Source: CAXOVX01 sp964213345 (GTDB lineage: Bacteria; Pseudomonadota; Alphaproteobacteria; Rickettsiales; Midichloriaceae). Taken from it: 19,309 bases of DNA. The translations under genes and the position numbers were made by a program. Location of the stretch: the NCBI GenBank assembly GCA_964213345.1, contig CAXOVX010000012.1, positions 1 through 19,309 on the forward strand. Reading direction: 5' to 3'. The notes under the pieces are model-generated. The model did not search any database. It was not told the DNA's origin and saw only the letters and a program-made list of their open reading frames with translations. This document shows, one piece after another, positions 16,420 through 19,309 of the stretch (position 1 is its first letter; each line of letters starts with the position of its first letter).

Positions 16420-16881
16420 ATGAGTAAGAAAAAGTTATCAGAAATTCATAATGTGGATAGGTATGTAGGTGTCCGTTTGAGAGCGCGCAGAGTAGAGTTG
16501 GGTGTGAGCCAGGAAGAGTTAGCGAAGTATGTGAAGCTAACTTTTCAACAGATACAGAAGTATGAAAAGGGGTTAAATAGAATAAGTTGCAGTAAGTTGC
16601 ACGATTTTTCTCAGTACCTTAGGGTAGATATTGATTATTTTTTTAAAGGACTGCAAGAAGCTTGTGATAGCGGGAATCGTACATCTTTTAGTGTTGGCGG
16701 CATGTTATCAGATGTCAGTGATGGTGTTTATACTGTGGAGATACCAAAGGGTGCGGTGTGTGGTGATGATGCCACATTAAAGATGTTAATTATGTCCTTT
16801 TCTCGTCTTAAGGATCATAAATTAAAAGAGTGTGTAGTTTATATGATAAAAGCTCTCGGAGATTCTAAGCTTGGTAGTTAA
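16420..16881 (+). CDS. XRE-family transcriptional regulator, EcxR/ApxR-like
   Basis: The 153-residue protein starts with a helix-turn-helix domain (about 14-72). It includes LRARRVELGVSQEELAKYV and then TFQQIQKYEKGLNRIS, the alphaproteobacterial form of the Cro/CI fold. The C-terminal half (about 85-153) has no known domain and ends in a helical stretch. This layout resembles the small Ehrlichia and Anaplasma regulators EcxR and ApxR, which control surface and secretion genes. That similarity is by general form, so the targets here are unknown. It precedes a repeat, an unknown gene and pleD on the same strand. GGAT lies 7 bases before the start. Confidence 0.85.
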   Translation: MSKKKLSEIHNVDRYVGVRLRARRVELGVSQEELAKYVKLTFQQIQKYEKGLNRISCSKLHDFSQYLRVDIDYFFKGLQEACDSGNRTSFSVGGMLSDVSDGVYTVEIPKGAVCGDDATLKMLIMSFSRLKDHKLKECVVYMIKALGDSKLGS

Positions 16882-16944
16882 GAAAGTAGAGGGCTTCCTA
16901 AGTGAAGGTGGCATAGTTTATAATTTTTTGCATGATTGGTGGAA

Positions 16945-17063
16945 TGCCAAGTCCCATTCTTAAATAAGCACTGGAAGCACAATGGTGAGGGCGAAGGGAA
17001 GTGCATGACTGAGCCTGAATCCTGCAGCGTGACAACGTAGGCGTTAAAAATGGGACCTGGTAT
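16945..17063 (+). repeat. Dispersed repeat copy D
   Basis: The left end reads GCCAAGTCCCATTCTTAAAT and the right end AAAAATGGGACCTGGTATA, a good inverted pair of about 18 bp. The core GCACAATGGTGAGGGCGAAG and GACTGAGCCTGAATCC, then CAGCGTGACAACGTAGGCGT, matches copies A, B and C. It lacks about 10 internal bases that copy B has. On the minus strand two frames stay open through it, as in palindromic elements that can sit in genes. It lies between the XRE regulator and the 118-residue gene. Confidence 0.9.
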
Positions 17064-17088
17064 AACTTAAGTTAGTAATGGCAGCTAC

Positions 17089-17445
17089 ATGGCAAAAAGA
17101 TTAAGAAGTAGGACTACTCCAGTTCGATTCAACAAAAGTGGGGGGAATACACCTGTACGTGAGCAAAATCTTGCAAATGATGCAGAGCAAAATGTTCATA
17201 GAGCTGCAGTGGAAGCGGTTGAGCAGTATATTACTACAAAAATGGATTTTCATGCTATAATTCGCAATGTATTACAAAATCACTACGATGATACTGTTAG
17301 GCAATCCATTATGGAAATAAAAAAAGAGATAATCAGCCTATTTGGCGAAAATATGAATGCTGATACTGCATTTGGTAGTAGCGCAGGGCAGTTGTTATCG
17401 CATTTTGCAAATACAATACAAAAAACAATTACGAGATATTTATAG
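17089..17445 (+). CDS. Hypothetical 118-residue protein
   Basis: I do not recognise this protein. It starts with a basic, arginine-rich stretch (KRLRSRTTPVR) and a Gly/Asn-rich linker. A mostly helical segment then runs from about residue 25 to the end (QNVHRAAVEAVEQYITTKMD, then HAIIRNVLQNHYDD). There is no signal peptide and no membrane segment. The reading frame begins 26 bp after repeat copy D and lies 95 bp before pleD. It might be a nucleic-acid-binding or small adaptor protein, but this is only from charge and helical look. A 70-codon frame overlaps its end in another phase and is a shadow. Confidence 0.6.
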   Translation: MAKRLRSRTTPVRFNKSGGNTPVREQNLANDAEQNVHRAAVEAVEQYITTKMDFHAIIRNVLQNHYDDTVRQSIMEIKKEIISLFGENMNADTAFGSSAGQLLSHFANTIQKTITRYL

Positions 17446-17540
17446 TGATGATATGCAAGTATATATTTACAGTTGTGTTTTAAAAAGTTATAATGCTAGC
17501 AGGAGGGGGATGCGGTGTGGGTATAGTGGTGAAGAAATAG

Positions 17541-18911
17541 ATGACAGGACGCGTGTTATTAGTGGATGATACGCCGCTTAGTTTGAAGCTGATAAAAATC
17601 AGACTAGAGCAGGAGTATTATACTGTTTTTACGGCTGCTGGCGGTCAAGAGGCTATGAATTTGGTGGTGCAGTTGCAGCCCGATGTTGTCATCGTCGATG
17701 CTATTATGCCTGATATAGATGGGTTGGCTATGACGCGTATTATAAAAAATGACCCGAAAGTTTCTCACATTCCAGTTATCATTGTTACTGCATTAAATAC
17801 TCAGCGTGAGAAGGTGAAGAGTTTGCTTGCTGGTGCGGACGAGTTCTTATCAAAACCTATAGATAACGATATACTACTTGCCAAACTCGGATCGTTATTG
17901 CAGCTAAAGTTTCTTGCAGATGCGCTGCGCGTAAGAGAAAAAGCTTCTGGTGGAATAGTGCACACGCCAGGTACTTACGCTCTGGACAATGAGGCTATTA
18001 TCAAGATTTCTCAGATATTGTTCGTAGATGACGACTTAGAAAGAGCAGAGCTGTATCATAAAATACTTACTAGCTTAGGTTTAAATGTTGATATACACGT
18101 TCATCCCCGGTCTGCCCTTGATAGCTTCCTATCGAAGCAATACAATTTGTGCATTGTCAATACATCAATGAATTTTGATAGTCTTACTTTATGCTCGGGA
18201 ATAAAAAATGATAGTAGGTTAAGGTATATCCCCGTTTTGCTGATCATGGCTAGTCAAAAACGAGAGATGCTAACCAAAGCATTTGGTATAGGTGTGTATG
18301 ATTGTCTAATCTTACCGATTGATAAAGGAGAGTTATTTGCTAGGTGTATTGGTCAAATTAAAAGGTACTGCTACTATAAGGCTCTTCAAGAGAACCATGC
18401 GAACAGTTTGATTGACTCGGTGACAGATCCTTTGACGCAACTCTACAATAAGCGTTATTTGGAAAATTATCTGAATGTTGTTATGAGAGAAAGACAGAAA
18501 ACGTCAAAGATACTATTTGTGTTGGATCTTGATGATTTTAAACAAATTAATGATACATATGGACATGTTGCAGGGGATGTTGTTATTCAAAAAGTAGCAA
18601 AGATTCTATCGTCTGGAATTAGGATAATTGATCTTTGTGCGCGTTTTGGAGGAGAAGAATTTGTGATAATTTTGTCAGATGTATCTGTAAGTGCTGCTGC
18701 TGTGATAGCAGAGAAGTTAAGAAGCTTGATAGCTAATGAAATTTTTGTTGTAAACGTTGCTCCTGCAAAGACCTCAGAAGTGAGGTGTACTTGTAGTATT
18801 GGAGGAACACAAACGTTAGATAGCGATAATATGGAAAGTGTTTTACAGCGAGCTGATGCTAATATGTATGCTGCCAAAAAGCTTGGAAAAAATCATATTA
18901 TAATCGTATGA
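17541..18911 (+). CDS. pleD: PleD-type response regulator with GGDEF (diguanylate cyclase)
   Basis: The enzyme makes the second messenger cyclic di-GMP when its receiver is phosphorylated. The 456 residues have the PleD order REC, REC-like, GGDEF. REC1 (about 4-120) has Asp9-Asp10, the phosphate acceptor Asp53, Thr83 in VTAL and Lys105 in SKP. REC2 (about 158-275) keeps FVDDD but has Asn207 where the acceptor aspartate should be, as expected for an adaptor domain. The cyclase domain has DPLTQLYNKR, LDLDDFKQINDTYGH and the active loop GGEEF (370-374). RIID (361-364) matches the inhibitory I-site RxxD. In Rickettsiales this protein is fed by a PleC-like kinase, not seen here. GGTGAAG before the start is a weak ribosome binding site. 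Confidence 0.94.
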   Translation: MTGRVLLVDDTPLSLKLIKIRLEQEYYTVFTAAGGQEAMNLVVQLQPDVVIVDAIMPDIDGLAMTRIIKNDPKVSHIPVIIVTALNTQREKVKSLLAGADEFLSKPIDNDILLAKLGSLLQLKFLADALRVREKASGGIVHTPGTYALDNEAIIKISQILFVDDDLERAELYHKILTSLGLNVDIHVHPRSALDSFLSKQYNLCIVNTSMNFDSLTLCSGIKNDSRLRYIPVLLIMASQKREMLTKAFGIGVYDCLILPIDKGELFARCIGQIKRYCYYKALQENHANSLIDSVTDPLTQLYNKRYLENYLNVVMRERQKTSKILFVLDLDDFKQINDTYGHVAGDVVIQKVAKILSSGIRIIDLCARFGGEEFVIILSDVSVSAAAVIAEKLRSLIANEIFVVNVAPAKTSEVRCTCSIGGTQTLDSDNMESVLQRADANMYAAKKLGKNHIIIV

Positions 18912-18959
18912 TAATGGAATCTTTCAATATGGTGGGGTTTTTATTATTTTGCGGTATTA

Positions 18960-19309
18960 TGGTTAAATAAAAATAGGTTGGTCTTTGAAGGCAGCATCCA
19001 CAGCATCTGCTAAAGGAAGGGGGGTGTCTTTTCAATATTTCGCCTACCGACGTCTTTAAATTGGCCAAAAATTTCTCGATTGTATTTAAATCTGGTGAAT
19101 AAGGAAATAACAGATGACATTTTGCCTCTTCTATCACTTTTTCTTGTATTTTGTGACTTATGGAAGCTAGCGTTATCCGTGATGACTGTCTGACCAGGCT
19201 TTAACGCAGGTGTCAGACGAATAAGCTTTGTATCGCATTTCCTTGTAGCACGTTGCTGCTATAATCTAGCTATAAAGTTCTTCTTCGAATATCTTCTGCC
19301 TGAGGTAAG
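18960..19309 (-). pseudogene. IS630-type transposase remnant, frameshifted and cut by the window end
   Basis: On the minus strand, 19154-19177 encodes DNASFHKS with a catalytic aspartate of the DDE fold. YSPDLNTIEKFLANLK at 19054-19104 carries the catalytic glutamate in the IS630 signature. The two lie in different frames, so a frameshift falls between 19137 and 19154. A second frame change near 19010-19030 is suggested by LADAVDAAF read in another phase, and a stop lies upstream. The sequence runs past the window end, so the 5' part is unseen. The transposase C-terminus faces the end of pleD. It is most likely dead. Confidence 0.75.

Noticed and set aside
17357..17569. A 70-codon frame overlapping the 118-residue gene and the start of pleD
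   Set aside because: It overlaps two more plausible genes in another frame and has no features of a real protein.

Overview
This AT-rich window looks like a chromosomal segment of an intracellular alphaproteobacterium of the order Rickettsiales. The gene mix points to a Midichloriaceae-like lineage more than to the best-known families. The lpxD-fabZ-lpxA block and alr mean lipid A and D-alanine are made, and lipid A genes are missing from Anaplasmataceae. Triosephosphate isomerase is present, which Rickettsia proper lacks. A PleD-type diguanylate cyclase and a small XRE regulator of the EcxR/ApxR kind also fit Rickettsiales. The placement is inferred from gene content and was not tested by phylogeny.

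Layout. 1-489 is gene-poor and holds a probable decayed repeat copy. 490-2984 (minus) is lpxD-fabZ-lpxA, early lipid A and fatty acid synthesis. 3323-6490 (minus) is a large RND efflux permease with no partner adaptor gene, bracketed by dispersed repeats. 7128-9008 (plus) carries a secreted cyclophilin and a GT4 glycosyltransferase, followed by the wreck of an IS982-type transposase. 9398-12040 (minus) is a compact alr-mlaE-mlaF operon for D-alanine and phospholipid trafficking. 12313-13035 (minus) is a Bax-inhibitor-1 family membrane protein with a clear promoter and ribosome binding site. 13231-16289 (plus) is a housekeeping run of nadK, ftsB-like, miaA and tpiA. 16420-18911 (plus) is a regulatory run: XRE regulator, an unrecognised 118-residue protein, and PleD. 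The window ends in a frameshifted IS630-type transposase remnant.

Most genes serve the cell envelope (lipid A, phospholipid transport, peptidoglycan precursor, glycosyl transfer, efflux, division) or basic metabolism. The most unusual feature is a family of short dispersed repeats, about 120-130 bp. They have inverted ends reading roughly TACCAAGTCCCATTTT and a conserved core containing GAGCCTGAATCC. Four clear copies (3115-3342, 6521-6647, 6753-6882, 16945-17063) and one probable decayed copy (about 130-245) all lie in the same orientation. One copy supplies the last codons and stop of the RND gene and is itself split by a 104-bp insertion. They resemble in style the palindromic elements of Rickettsia and Wolbachia or MITEs, but I do not recognise the family. 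I see no CRISPR array, no rRNA, no tRNA and no obvious defence system.
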